Assembly: GCA_947184155.2 (NCBI GenBank)
Contig: CAMXCT020000812.1
Location: 91,001-155,000 of the forward strand
Direction of reading: 5' to 3'
From: Cladocopium goreaui
Lineage: Eukaryota; Sar; Dinophyceae; Suessiales; Symbiodiniaceae
DNA length: 64,000 bases
Positions 32,001 through 43,582 of the stretch are shown piece after piece. A program made the position numbers and the translations under genes. Under the pieces are notes generated by a model. It was not told the DNA's origin. It ran no database searches and was given only the letters and a program-made list of their open reading frames with translations. Numbering within the stretch: position 1 is the first letter of the stretch; each line of letters begins with the position of its first letter.

Positions 32001-33409
32001 ACGGAACTTGAAGTTCAGCCCTAAATTCCCCGCCTTTTTTTGTGGCACGTCCAGTGTCCAGCCCTCCCAAAACTTCGGTTCCAAAAGCACCGAACTTTGG
32101 TTCCAATCCATCCACCCCTGAGAGCCCCTGGCAGTTGAGCATGGGCGCCCAGGACTTGATCAAGCTAAAGACCTCATCGTCCTGGCTGTAAAAGGACCTT
32201 TTTACCCTGTTTTTTCTCATGGTTTTTGCTTGAAAAGTGCAGGGAAATGTCCAAGAAACTTCAAATGTCTGAATTTCTGGAGTTTTCTGAAGGGTCATTT
32301 TTCCAGGTTCCAACTTCCCCCACCCAAACTTTCAAAACCTGGCCCACCTGCTTGCCCCTGCAGTGCTGCATCAACATCTCATTGAGACGAGCGATAGGAT
32401 GCACCGTGCTCCACTCATCCTCCGTCAGCAGTTCGTCCACCTTTCGATGGAAGTTCTGGAAATGACCGGAGGATGCTGATGTCAATGGATTGGTTGAAGG
32501 GAAAATCTTAACCGGAAACCCTGGGTTTTTACCATCAAATTGAATGGGGCTTCCGGTGAAAAGTTTCCCGTCATCCAATTCTGTGCTGATGATGCGACCG
32601 GATGTGTCGCTGTCGGAGATGCTGATGCGACCGGATGTTTGAGGTTCGATTTTTTGATATTTTTTTCGAGGATTCATTCTGATCATTTTGCCAATGGATT
32701 GATAGTCGATAGTACACGCGAAGTGATATTTAATAACTGATCATGCTGAACACGGGGCTGAACATGTTCCACTGGACTTTGGAAGCAAAGGGAGCCATAA
32801 TCGTGGGATTCTCAAGGTCCTGAATTTGACGTGTGCGTCATAGGGAACCATAGGAACCCCACCATCCTGTGCACCTCATCGACAAGTTTCTCCACGTTGC
32901 CATCCTCCTGGCTTGGCTGGGGTCCAATACCAGGCTCGCCCATGTGTCTCTCATTTCTGCAAGCTGAGATCCCCATGGTTTTTCTTGGTAAATCTCTCCA
33001 TCTTCGATGCGGGAGGCCCCATGTATACATTTTAAAGCAACATTTTCCACCATCATTCCTGGCTTATCTCCTCATATTTTGAAGCTTCGAAGAAAGGTTC
33101 CAAATGTCGGAATTACCCAATGCCATATCGCCAAAATCACCAGTGTTATGGGTAGTAGAAACCATCCCCAGTCATTTTATAGTTGATCATGGCAGCCAGG
33201 GGTTTCCAGCATAACTCCCACATTAATCAGTACCTAGGAATAGATCATGAAAAGACCATTAAAACTTTTAAAAATCCCACATGAATCCCATCTTTCTGGC
33301 TTCAAAACCCCATGGTTTTCTCACCCAAAATAGACTCGGACTCGGCCCAGTCCTTGACGAGCTCCTGGCAGGTCTCAACGAAGCTGGTGATCTTGGAGGC
33401 ATCGAAGAC
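29058..33409 (-). CDS. 3' part of a gene with a W2 (eIF5C)-like C-terminus
   Basis: Six exons connect or nearly connect in phase: 33325-33409 (VFDASKITSFVETCQELVKD), 32863-32963, 32348-32455 (NFHRKVDELLTEDEWSTVHP), about 32135-32181 (DDEVFSLIKSWAPMLNC), then 30765-30842 (VIEEDYFEMWAVGDDD...GK), 29496-29549 (VTAFLDWMRGIEEAAPDQ) and 29058-29123 (EGEGEEEEDDEDDEEVEEDV then stop). The last three resemble the W2 domain of eIF4G/eIF5-type factors: an IEED...W element, a GK, an FLxW helix and an acidic tail. Both 30765 and 29496 use GC donors. An exon between 30842 and 32135 is probably missing from my list. The W2 assignment is by motif only. Likely linked to the RGG and coiled-coil exons upstream. 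Confidence 0.5.
31257..31360. mobile_element. MITE family A copy (reverse core)
   Basis: TA-bounded 104 bp, core in the opposite orientation (TGGAAAATCACCATTTTTAA). Lies within an intron of the W2-like gene. Confidence 0.85.
31385..31455 (-). CDS. Possible exon of the W2-like gene
   Basis: After a CAG acceptor the frame reads VKVLIEAQRVASKMGLPRRL. Helical and basic. It lies between the exons at 30842 and 32135, where the gene needs at least one more exon. Confidence 0.35.
32488..32580. mobile_element. MITE family C copy
   Basis: Ends ATTGGTTGAAGGGAAAAT and AGTTTCCCGTCATCCAAT; internal TGGGTTTTTACCATC. It lies in the intron just 5' of the 32348-32455 exon. Confidence 0.65.
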
Positions 33410-33571
33410 CTGATGCCACGCATCCAATGGATAGCCTCTGGTTATTTTTTTGGATAAACTTACTGGTGCTTCGTACCTAGGGAATGGGGGTTGATGGGAT
33501 GATTATCACAAGTGATTATGGCATTTTGTTTGTTAAAGATGGTAACTGACTGATGATGAATGGCTCTTTTT

Positions 33572-33692
33572 TGGGGGGTTCCAAAAATGGGGATACCCCA
33601 ATGGCTGGATGGCAAAAAAAAACATGGAAAATCCCCATCTATAAATGGATGAGAACTGGAGGTACCCCTATGACTTTGGAAACCTCCATATG
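33572..33692. mobile_element. MITE family D copy
   Basis: GGGGGGTTCCAAAAATGGGG on the left, TTTGGAAACCTCCATATG on the right, inverted. Confidence 0.55.
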
Positions 33693-33854
33693 ATGGTGTT
33701 TACTGTGATGAATGGAAAAATGAATGGTGATTAATGGTTAGTCATGGTTGTTCATGGTTATTAATGATATACGCCTGGAAGTCATGGGATTTCACAACGA
33801 AAACTAGGGAAATCACCTTCATGATATGACTAAGGATGTGGATTTGGAGAGATA

Positions 33855-33961
33855 TACCCTCTGGTTTGACGCTTCGCGAACTGGAAATCACCATTTGCAA
33901 AAAAAGCAAATCTCAACATTTTTTTTCATAGAAATCATAGCTATCTTAAATCACCAGAGTC
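33855..33961. mobile_element. Decayed MITE family A copy
   Basis: Left end TACCCTCTGG intact, right end reduced to TAAATCACCAGAGT. Confidence 0.5.
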
Positions 33962-34489
33962 ACCGGAAAAAATTGCTGGAGTGTTTCCCCCAGCAACTGT
34001 TCTTCGAGCTTCGATCCATTTTCCACCCCCGAAGGTAGGTCATAGATGGTATTGTCTGGGGGAACACTTCCAAAACCAGTGGCTTTCGCGTCGCAACGGA
34101 CATGTTGCGACGTGCGTTTGGGCTGCGCCGTGCTTCCCATCTTTTGAGACAGACCCAGATCAGAACGGGGAAGCCTATCTTGAGACAAACCTAACGAAGT
34201 ATCGAATGCACAAACTATGGGAATACTAGGGACAAACTCGCTCTACGAATGCTTACTACCTGCATCCGGCCGGGTTTGGAGGTGCTTAACCCACCTAAAA
34301 ACTAATGGAGGAAATATGGGAATGGCTCAATATCTGTGGACCCATGCTATTCACATCCCCAAAAATGTCTTGACGTGAGCAGCTACAGTACCCATGTCAC
34401 AGGTTTGGACCTGTGAAGAAACATGATGAGAACCACACTAAGCCCTTGTAAATTAGACATGAATAGCCGCTAAGCCCAGGACCTGGCCT

Positions 34490-34550
34490 GCTTTTTGCCC
34501 GAATTCTGGGAGGATTTCTTCTGGGCTTGGCTCGCACCTGGGAAATGTCG
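34490..34550 (-). CDS. Possible low-complexity exon
   Basis: Minus frame GASQAQKKSSQNSGKKQARS then WA between a CAG and a GCTTAG. Low-complexity Gln/Ser/Lys linker, plausible as part of the 29-51 kb gene. Confidence 0.3.
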
Positions 34551-34686
34551 GGCTAAGGCCTTGTCCACGGATGGGATGAGCTGGAAATTTCAGAGATTTC
34601 TGATTGGTGGTTGACCTACCACCATGAAAAATATGAGTCACTTTGGGATCATAATCATTTCAGGTAGGATTGAAAATGAAAAAAAA

Positions 34687-34790
34687 TACCCTCTGGTAAA
34701 CTAACATAACTATAGAAAATCACCATTTTCAATGGGAAAATCCACTATAAATAGCCATTTTCAATAGCTATGTTTAATTACCAGAGGGTA
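34687..34790. mobile_element. MITE family A copy (reverse core)
   Basis: TA-bounded 104-bp palindrome, core orientation as at 31257. Confidence 0.85.
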
Positions 34791-35362
34791 TGTCACTAAG
34801 CAGATTTCTTGTGGTTCCCAAGCTACTTCAGCGAAACTCCTTTCGGGAACACCTTCCCATGGCCGTGATTGGGAAGTGACTCTGAGATCCTCTAGTCCCA
34901 TCCCCCTAGTCTTAAAACAGCCCCAAATGGTTCTATAGATGCGTACATCCCCTACTAAACCATGGTTTCTGGGGGGGTGTTTAGTATTAGAGGGATTGGT
35001 TTTTTGGAGAAATTCGTCATTTTCTGGTGATAAGTTATCGACTGCCAACCATTCTCAGGGTTACTCTCAACGCCCCAGGTACGGTGGGGAAACAAAGTAG
35101 ATAAGATGTGAAATGACCGATTTCCCCCGGGATCAATTTATAGACTTCAATTGGAAATATAGTTATGTTATTATGGGTTTTATATCCCATATGTTATTTC
35201 AATTCCATCAAAATTCCCATTCATATCTCATTCATATTCCCCCCATAGTTGGTAATATTTCCCAGAAAAATATCATATCCCTATGTGAAATGGTTAAAGG
35301 GTCAAATCATGTTAAATCCCTATTCTTCATGGTGCTTGCCCACCAGTTTTACCACAAATCCC

Positions 35363-35492
35363 TACAGGATGGTGCCCCCTCAGTTATAAGTTGGCTTACA
35401 ACCCCATCAAAATATAATCATAAGTATCATACACACTATTGTTATAACATAGTTATAAATCAACCTAGTCAACTATGGGGCCCCATCCTGCA
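35363..35492. mobile_element. MITE family E copy
   Basis: TACAGGATGGTGCCCCCTCA on the left; GGGGCCCCATCCTG on the right. Confidence 0.6.
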
Positions 35493-35503
35493 AAACTTCA
35501 AAA

Positions 35504-35580
35504 AACGTTGGGCCGAGGCCGAAAAGTCTGCCGCGCGACTCTTCAATGCCTCTCTCTTCTCTTTTGCTTCGGCCTGCAGC
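35504..35580 (-). CDS. Coiled-coil exon of the 29-51 kb gene
   Basis: After a CAG acceptor the frame reads AEAKEKREALKSRAADFSAS then AQRFLK: alternating charges typical of a coiled coil. Exact 3' border not fixed. Confidence 0.4.
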
Positions 35581-35975
35581 CATTTTCTCAAGGGGATTAC
35601 CTACCAGGTGCTACCAGGTGCAGGGGAAGAATAGCATCACTAATGGTATTAGTGATGCTGGATATAATACTGTAGTTTTCTAAGAGTAATACTAGTAATA
35701 AATACTAGTTTACTAATAGTAATCAGTGATTCATAATAGTAATCATAGTACCATCATAGTAAGAACATCGATTTTTTCTAATAGTCAACAATCAGCCAAT
35801 CTGCAAAAACCAACAAGAACTGACAAGAGAACACCAGGACCTGTTCGAAAGCTGGATATAGACCCCGATTTCAGTTGACAGAGGCGGCCCAAACATTTTA
35901 GCTTCGGCAATTTAGCGTATGCCTCCAGAAAGAATGGGACGACCATACCCTGATGATGCACAAGGCTGGCGCCTC

Positions 35976-36081
35976 TACCATCTGGTCAACTAACATAACT
36001 ATGGAAAATCACCATTTTTCATGGGTAAATCCACTAGAAATGGCCATTTTCAATAGCTATGTTAGTCATAACCAGAGGGTA
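35976..36081. mobile_element. MITE family A copy
   Basis: Left end TACCATCTGGTCAACTAACA, right end TTAGTCATAACCAGAGGGTA; core reverse. Confidence 0.75.
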
Positions 36082-36216
36082 CTCATGATGGTTTTTATGT
36101 GGCGGTCTTGTTGTCACTTGTCACTTGCCGCCTTGCGAATATCAAATCAACGGAATCACTTTTTTGGTCGCTCTTCATGGGCCAAAGCATTCAACATATG
36201 TTCTTGAAGTGAAACA

Positions 36217-36830
36217 ACAACAACAACCAACAACAACAACAACAAACAACCAACAACCAACAACCAACAACAAACAACCAACAACCAACAACAAACAACC
36301 AACAACAACAACAACAAACAACAAACAACAAACAACAACAACAAACAACAAACAACAAACAACAAACAACCAACAACCAACAACAAACAACCAACAACAA
36401 CAACAACAAACAACAAACAACAAACAACAAACAACAAACAACCAACAACCAACAACAAACAACCACCAACAACAACAACAACAACAACAAACAACAAACA
36501 ACAAACAACAAACAACAAACAACAAACAACAAACAACAACAACAAACAACAAACAACAAACAACAAACAACAAACAACCAACAACCAACAACCAACAACA
36601 ACAACAACAAACAACAACAAACAACAAACAACAAACAACAAACAACAAACAACAAACAACAAACAACAAACAACAAACAACAACCAACAACCAACAACAA
36701 CAACAACAACAACAACAACCAACAACAACAACAGCAACAGCAACTGCAACTGCAACTGCAACTGCAACTGCAACTGCAACCACAACCACAACCACAACTA
36801 CAACTACAACTACAACTACAACTCATCTTC
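36217..36830. repeat. CAA-type microsatellite, about 610 bp
   Basis: Mixture of CAACAACAA, CAAACAAC and CCAACAACC, ending in GCAACT and CAACTA runs. The + strand lacks G almost completely. All listed frames are low complexity and not coding. Confidence 0.97.
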
Positions 36831-36934
36831 CCCATGTAAATATTTGCCATAGTAAATATAGCTGGTTACATATCCCATCAAATATCCCCAGTAGGAATCC
36901 CTATTTTGATTGGTTAAATCATACAGTAGTTTAA

Positions 36935-37012
36935 TCCCCAACTGGGCCTCTTTGGCCACTTTCATCTCCAACTTGCGCTGCTTGTCGGCCTCGGCCTGTA
37001 GCTCCAACTGTT
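36935..37012 (-). CDS. Coiled-coil exon of the 29-51 kb gene
   Basis: Frame QLELQAEADKQRKLEMKVAK then EAQLG, with a heptad-like pattern of Leu and charged residues. Confidence 0.45.
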
Positions 37013-37164
37013 GTAATTAGCAAAGCTGGCTCAGTCCACAATTTTCATGAAATCCCAACTGTTGTAACTAGTTCTCTCCATCTCGAAAAACATGGTCCCG
37101 GTCGAAAAAGAGAATCTCAATCATTTTCAATCCATTTTGAAGCTTTGCACAGTGCAAAACGTCC

Positions 37165-37272
37165 AGATCCAGGAGCCGCAGGAGCCTTTCTGGCTTCTTC
37201 CTCGCGCTTCTTTTCCTTGCGCGCTTCCTCCTCCCGATGCCTGCGCTCCTCCTCTGCCTTCTGTCTGCCTCA
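37165..37272 (-). CDS. Charged coiled-coil exon of the 29-51 kb gene
   Basis: Frame AEEERRHREEEARKEKKREE then EARKAPAAPGSG, an almost pure Glu/Arg/Lys helix. The neighbouring frames are shadow frames of the same sequence. Confidence 0.5.
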
Positions 37273-37855
37273 GCTATGAGTGAAGGAGCACTTGAGGGAC
37301 CTATCCCCATATACCCAGAGTGCATCTATTCATATCTCCAGCCCGGAAACAGTAAACAATGGTTGGCACACCATTTCCTGGTGTAGTCCAGGAAGGGCTT
37401 TTTTGTTGCATCATTTTCTAGTGATGTCAGTAACTGACCCAAAAACTTTCCAAAATTCGAAGCCCAGGAGCTGCGAATTTCTTCTTTCTTTCGCTCCTTC
37501 TCCTGGGCCGCCGGGAGCTATGGCTATCCCAGTCATAAAGCTATAAACCAATGGATTATGGTATCATCCCATAAACCTATACCAGTCATAAAACTATACT
37601 GAGGGGAAAACTATTATGATGCATCATCCCAATCGTTTGCGACCTGGATGCAGAAGAGTTGTCCCCTCAGTCCTATATTCCGACCATGAATCAGCCATCC
37701 CTGGTTCAACCAGAATTTCGTGGCACACCTCTGCAATATCGAGGTTACATTCACAGGTTAAACTATAGCTGGTGACCCCATCAACTATCCCCAGTAGGAA
37801 TCCCTATTTTGAATGGTTAAATAGTTCCATCCCTACTTTTCCATGTTGAAATCAC

Positions 37856-37949
37856 CCGGCGGTGCCGCCTCCTCCATCTGCCTGTCCATCTCCCGCTGCT
37901 TGTTCCGGCGGTCTTCCTGTTCCCTGTCGCGCTGTTCCTTCTTCGCCGC
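37856..37949 (-). CDS. Charged coiled-coil exon of the 29-51 kb gene
   Basis: Bounded by a TAG acceptor and a GTGATT donor, 94 bases. Frame AAKKEQRDREQEDRRNKQRE then MDRQMEEAAPP, again a highly charged helix. A further small exon with EKERKKEEIRSS is likely near 37470-37515. Confidence 0.55.
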
Positions 37950-38719
37950 CTAGAGGCGACAAGGAAGCCGAGAGTGGAATTCCGCGACCAACAAGAACCA
38001 TATTATGTATATGTGTATATATATATATATATTCTAGTCTATATATATATATATATTGCAAGTTTCTATTGGCTGCTAAGCCCGAGCCCTTTCAGCGAAT
38101 TTCTATCCTGCAAGAATGTTGTAACAGTGTACATACCATGCACATGTATGTGTCTTAATCATCTTCGTTGCTGGTGTCAAAAAATGCCTATGCATTACCA
38201 GTATTACTAGCTGCATTCCCATCATTCTACCATTGGCTAGCTCCAAAGTTGGGGATAGACAAGTTCGATTCTTACTTCCCTTGCCCAGTCTGAAAATAGA
38301 TCCCAATTCGATGTTTGGGACACTCTACCGTGCTGTGCATGCATTGAAATTCGTGATTTTTGCGATTGAAACATATACAAAGCACGGCAAATGCGCTCCA
38401 TGTTTTAGGTCGAGTCATAGTAAACACAATAAATACCGACATTCTTGTGGATGTTTCGAACACATTGTAAGTCACAGCATGCGTTTGTTCCTTTTGAAAC
38501 GAGTGCCGGCGTGCCTTTGTGGTGTTTAACCAGCCGGCCCCTCAAATCCACCGAATCTCACCCGAATCCGCGGCCGTATCATGGGAACATATGGGAACTT
38601 AACGGTTAAAGTGTGTATTAAGTCGCAGTGATTTTTGATGGCTTACTTTTATCCAAACTTTCTCCCAGTTTTTGTCATTTTTCGATCATAAATCCAGTGA
38701 AATCCCCAGGATTTGGAAG

Positions 38720-38815
38720 AACTGCCTCCTCTTTCATCTCCCTGAGCTTTGCAGAAGGGATAAACTTGCCGCCAGTGCCGCCTTGCTGAACAGCTGGCTG
38801 AGCTGTTGTCTTTTG
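38720..38815 (-). CDS. Possible exon of the 29-51 kb gene
   Basis: Frame QQGGTGGKFIPSAKLREMKE then EAVLPNPG. The GGKFIPSAKLRE stretch is like the short basic motifs found in eIF4-type scaffold proteins; this is only a resemblance. Confidence 0.4.
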
Positions 38816-39249
38816 AAGGTATAGCAACCCAGAGAAAGAAAAAAAAAGTAAAAAAACCTTTAAAAAAAAAACGCTAAAAGTGAGCGAGAAAAATGGCGTT
38901 GCTATTTCTTGGGAGTTGCTAAACGATGAAAAATTGCCACAATGATATTGAGAATGGGTACTCCATGCGGGTAGAGGCATCTCTAGGACATCTGCAGGCT
39001 GTGTTTAGCCACAGATGGAAATGGGGTAAGCAAGAAGAATCCCATCCAGCGAATATAAAACACCCCGTGAGAGACAGCATGGTGTAGGGAAATTCCACAT
39101 CTTTGCATCTTTGCGACCATAAAATGGGATAGGGGGAGAATTGGATTGGAAAATTCCATGGATTGGTGTACGGAAAAATGCTCGCAGGCAACCATTGTTT
39201 CTGCACCCCCAGAATATTTGGGGTGTCCCACAGGCATGTCCCCCCAACA

Positions 39250-39345
39250 TCTTCCCAGCGGGCCACTGAAGACCAGCCTAATGCAGCCGCAGGCTTCTTG
39301 TCTTCGCTATCCTTAGGCTCCTGTGACGACTGGGACTTTCAATTG
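39250..39345 (-). CDS. Possible exon of the 29-51 kb gene
   Basis: Frame SQEPKDSEDKKPAAALGWSS then VARWEDVGG. Acidic/Lys linker followed by Trp-containing segment. Borders uncertain. Confidence 0.35.
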
Positions 39346-40234
39346 GGGAACATGGGGCCATAGCGGGTCAGCAGGTCCTCATCCTCTATTCTGGGAGCCT
39401 GGATCTGGAAGGTACACAGGCGGCAAAGCTTGATGAATACATTCAGAATTGGGATAGATTGTGCGATAGCTACAGAGACAAAAAAAGAAGAACACAAACA
39501 GAAATCGGAAACGAAGACGTTTTTGCCGCTGGAAAAATCCTGCAACATTTAGCGGGGAACGAAAAAAGAAGAACATGACGGGTATACTGGTAGAATTACC
39601 GTACCCAAAGCAGAGTGTTTGCAACAGCCGTGAGTATCTCACCCATGTACGTTGGTTTCTGAGAATAGGTGTAACCCATCAAAATTCACAAAAAAAAAGC
39701 AGGGATTCGGCCCACATCAACATCTCTTGTAACGCTTCAACCACCGCCGACCCCCCAAGATCGCTGTTCAGCTTCCCCGCCTCACCGCCTTCAGTAATCT
39801 TAGTTTGAAACAAGGTGGGGTCCCACTGGTGGGAGCAAAGTGGGTTGGGCCATCCTTCACTGATTCGAGGGGCTCAGCCACAACTTCAGGAGCCGGAACG
39901 CTCAGCCAGAACTGTTCATTCTTGGGTTTGCACGAAGTAACTAAGCTACTAGCCATACTAGCCATAGTGTTCAAAACTTTTCTCTACCCATGCTAAGACT
40001 TCCTTTACAGCTCCAGTTGAGGCATCAAAAAAATCCCCAATCGCCCAGCGAGTAGAATTCCCTATATAATAACCCATCAACTACAAGGTCGCACCCCCCA
40101 GTTATAAGTTGATCTGTAAACCCCATTCCCCTATAAGTTTCAAACGTCAACCAAGTGATGAAAACACCAACATAGCGGTCGTGGCCACAGGAGCCATGAC
40201 TCAGATCCCGGAAAGTCGTCCCCTGCCCAGCAAC

Positions 40235-40314
40235 CGGCTTGCTTCGAGGCTTCAAGTTCAGCCGTGGCCGCTCGTCTCCGCCGCCGCCGCCACCGCCGCC
40301 GGACCGCCAATTGC
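40235..40314 (-). CDS. Gly-rich exon with an eIF4B-like RPRLNLKPRS motif
   Basis: Acceptor GAG, donor GTTGCT, 80 bases (phase 1 in, phase 0 out), matching the upstream exon 42743-42901. Frame NWRS, eight glycines, DERPRLNLKPRSKP. The last stretch resembles the RPxLxLxPRS motif of eukaryotic initiation factor 4B (known family motif). This supports a translation-factor role for the gene. Confidence 0.6.
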
Positions 40315-40429
40315 CTCAGGTGAAACCGACTTTGGGGTCTCCCACCTTTCAAGGGAATACTATGGGTACAGGGTGGGGCGCCAAAGTTAGCTAAGTTGGT
40401 GTATAACTCCAATGACGTTTTTTTGTTGA

Positions 40430-41230
40430 TTAGGCCGTAAGGCCTAATAAACTATGAAAATCATTTTAAAGACGAAACATGCTAAAGCCCTCAAAATGTG
40501 AGCCTCAAACCCAAAACATAAAGGTCCAACATGTTATGAACCTTAGACCCCACACATCGATTTACCAGAAGGCCCAAGAATCTATAAAACTTAAGGCCCC
40601 AAAATTATGAACTTGAAGGAAACTTAAAAATTCTGTGAACTTGAAACCCAAGTTTAAAAAAAAAAGCCTTACTTACTGCTCCAAAAGTTGAAAGCCCTTA
40701 CAAAAAATATGAATCTGAAACCTCAAAAAAATCATCCTTGAAGCCCAAAAATCGATCACGTTCAAAACCAAAAAAAACGATGAACATTGGAACAACAAAA
40801 TCAATTAACAATGAGGTCCAAAAATCTAGATGCCTTGAACGGTACACTCCCCAAAGTGTATGAACAAAAAAACCATAAACCTGGAGATCCAAACCTCCAG
40901 GAACCTGAGCCAAAAAAAATCTGAAACTTCAAACTCCAATAAATAAAATTTAACGCTCCGAAGTAGTCTGGGAACCTTTAATTCCTAGAAATGTATGAAC
41001 CTGAAACCTGAAACCCTAAGAATCTATGATCCTGAACCACCAACAAAAAGTAAATTTTAAGGCCAGAACATCGGTGAGGCGTAAACCCCCAAACCCATGA
41101 ACCTTGAACCAAAAAAACATGTAGCTGAACCCAAGTCTGAAACTCAGTCCAAACTTGAGCGTGGAGACCAAGAAGTTTATGAACCTGAAGGCCACAGAAA
41201 TACGTTTTATTGGTGACCACAGCTATTTAC
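40430..41230. repeat. Degenerate tandem repeat (TATGAACCTGAAACC ... CCAAAAA)
   Basis: Motifs such as TATGAACCTGAAACC and GAAACCCCAAAAATC recur every 30-40 bases for 800 bp with strong divergence. The minus strand has two open frames here that simply mirror the repeat. Confidence 0.65.
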
Positions 41231-42041
41231 TCTCAACATGCCCGTCAAGACACTTCCACGCGCGAACATGTGCTAATACTGGTTTTGAAAACTCTTGCGA
41301 AGACTGCATGACTCCCAAAATTGTTGCATAGAAACATGTTTTGTTTTGTTTCGGCATTGTTTGGCAACTGAATTCTTTCACATTTTTTTGTGCCTTCATA
41401 CATATCATATATTACAGTTTTTGATTTGTTTGACCCATTTGGATCGTTTGTGTGTTTTTTGACTTAACCCCATGCTTCTCATCTATACCCAAACTGATCT
41501 GTATTCCGTACTGTACTTGCTGATTATTCAGGCAAAAAACATACGACTAAGGCTCTGTCTATATATGAATCTCATGTTCTTTTCAGCCACACCCAGGACA
41601 TCATTTCAGGTCTGAGGAATCCTGTTTAGTATGAAATCCTGCTGTTACCTAGCCAAATCTAGCCATGTCTACTAAATGTCTACGTGTTTTTTGTGATTTC
41701 ACACTGTTTTTTCACCAGGTCATGAAAATCATGTTCATCAAAATCAAAATCCAAAATCACCAGCCATGGGGTGAAAAACCCTTCTGTGCAAGTCTGCAGC
41801 CCTTAGCGTTACTTTCTACGTTTAGCGCAAAATCTCGCGAAAAAAACCAATTAGGGGTGATAAAATTATAGTTTGAGGGGATTATCAACCAACAAACATA
41901 AGTGGCGGGGCGCACCACCCTTCTGGATAAGTGATAATCATTCACTAACCTGAATTCAGACCATTTTGGAATACTTCCGTCCTACTAACCATCATTCCAA
42001 TGAGGTCGTCCTTTTTTGTCTAGAGTCGTACTGTATGTAAA
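41231..42041. other. Spacer without a recognisable gene
   Basis: Unique AT-rich sequence; no convincing exon found. Confidence 0.35.
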
Positions 42042-42160
42042 TGGATTGAATTGAGGGAAAACTTGGCCAAAACCCTGGTGTTTTACCCCAAAACATCAAG
42101 AGTGTGGGATCCAAAGCATCGTGATTTTCACCGGAAATCCTCGTCCAAATCATCCAATTC
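42042..42160. mobile_element. MITE family C copy
   Basis: Ends ATTGAATTGAGGGAAAACTT and TCATCCAATTC, with internal GGTGTTTTACCCC. Confidence 0.55.
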
Positions 42161-42742
42161 TGAGGACATTCTGCTCCATTCAGATGAGGAAACTCTTCAG
42201 CTGGGCCCCTCTGGGTGACCGGAAGGGTCCCCAGGATTTCCCCATCAGGGTGGCATCCAATTGCAATCTCACGGTCAAGCTATCGACTTCCCCCCATTTG
42301 TAGGTTGGGAAAGCCATCCTGATCAATCGAAAAAGCTCTTCTTTCTGCGGACCTGGGTCTGGAAAACTCACATGGCAATGAACATGATCCGATCTTCACA
42401 TGGTCTTACAATAAACAAGGGATTAAGGTTTACCAACCCTCTTCAGCCACGTCTATACCGCCCCTTTCCCAAGCGAGCTGCCTTCATCGGCGCGGCTACC
42501 TCCTGGCAAGGCAAAAAAAACACACAGGAGATCCCATGAAATACCCCCGCTTAAACCCCAAAATTTCTTGGCTCCCCACAAATCCCATGAACTATCCCCA
42601 TACGAGTTTCCCTCATGAGAAAATAACCTACAGTAAAAATATTCTTGCTATCCAATCTTCATCCACTCAATTCAGAAAATCCCGGTGAACCATGATGAAA
42701 TCCCGAGAACATTTTTCACGCTCAAAATCCCCATTTTTCGGC

Positions 42743-42901
42743 CTCGATCGCCTCCTCGATCGCCTCCTCGATCGCCTCCACGATCGCCTCCACGGTCGCC
42801 ACGGTCGCCCCGGCCGTCGAAGTTTCTCCGATCACCGAAGCCGCCGCGCCGGTCGTCGTCGTCGCGGCGACCTCGCCAGGGCGACGGAGGCACCGGGTGC
42901 T
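42743..42901 (-). CDS. RGD/RGG-rich exon of the 29-51 kb gene
   Basis: Reads HPVPPSPWRGRRDDDDRRGG, FGDRRNFDGRGD, then repeated RGGD. Ends at a GC donor (GATCGAG then GCCGAA) in phase 1, which matches the next exon at 40314. RGG/RGD repeats usually bind RNA (established for RGG boxes). On the DNA the repeat is a 12-bp unit (GATCGCGGAGGC type). Confidence 0.6.
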
Positions 42902-43484
42902 CTGGGGACAACCGGTTTCGTGAAGGACACGTCTGGTTTCTGGGAGAAAAACCATGGGAAAATTCAGAGAATCAAAATGAGTTCTGGGAAATCTGATTAA
43001 ATTTGACAATTGATCTAGAATTTGCAAGCCGAAAATGGTGATTTCATCTGCCAGAAGATCAGGAAGGACACCTGAAATTGGTGCTGAGACCTGGGGTTTC
43101 TAGTGGGTTCCGATTAAATTATTCAGAAAAGGTTGGAACATCTGTACTTTAAAAAAATGTGAAAAATCTGCGTGGTTTGACATGGTTCGGCCATCTTCCA
43201 CAGGATGTCAACTGAACCATGATACAGGTTTGGAAAATGCCTTCTTAGGATATTCTGTCACGGATTTCAGATCTTGCATCAGAGCGGAGACAGGTTTGGC
43301 CATCCAAGAGACCCATGCTACCTCGCCAATCGTCGTCCTTTCCGGCCTGACATCATGTCGCAAAAAAAAGGCCACAAGAAGAAAGATCACAAACTCGTGA
43401 ACACGGAAGATAAATGTGTATAATACATATATATATATATATATACGGCAAATGCCTGGGTTTTGCCCGGACCCGCAATGACGA

Positions 43485-43575
43485 CGGGCGACGCATCATC
43501 ATCATTATCATCATCATCATCATCAACATCAACATCATGTTCATCAACATAATCATCATCATCATCATCATCAAA
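43485..43575. repeat. ATC trinucleotide microsatellite
   Basis: CATCATCATC with interspersed AACATC units. Confidence 0.95.
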
Positions 43576-43582
43576 CCCTTAT

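Noticed and set aside
36125..36934. Gln/Thr/Asn-rich plus frame and Val/Cys-rich minus frames of over 200 codons
   Set aside because: Pure microsatellite translation in all frames.
42672..43027. Alternative frames over the RGG exon (Ala/Thr/Val-rich or Arg/Pro-rich)
   Set aside because: Shadow frames of a repeat; only the RGD/RGG frame joins its neighbours in phase.
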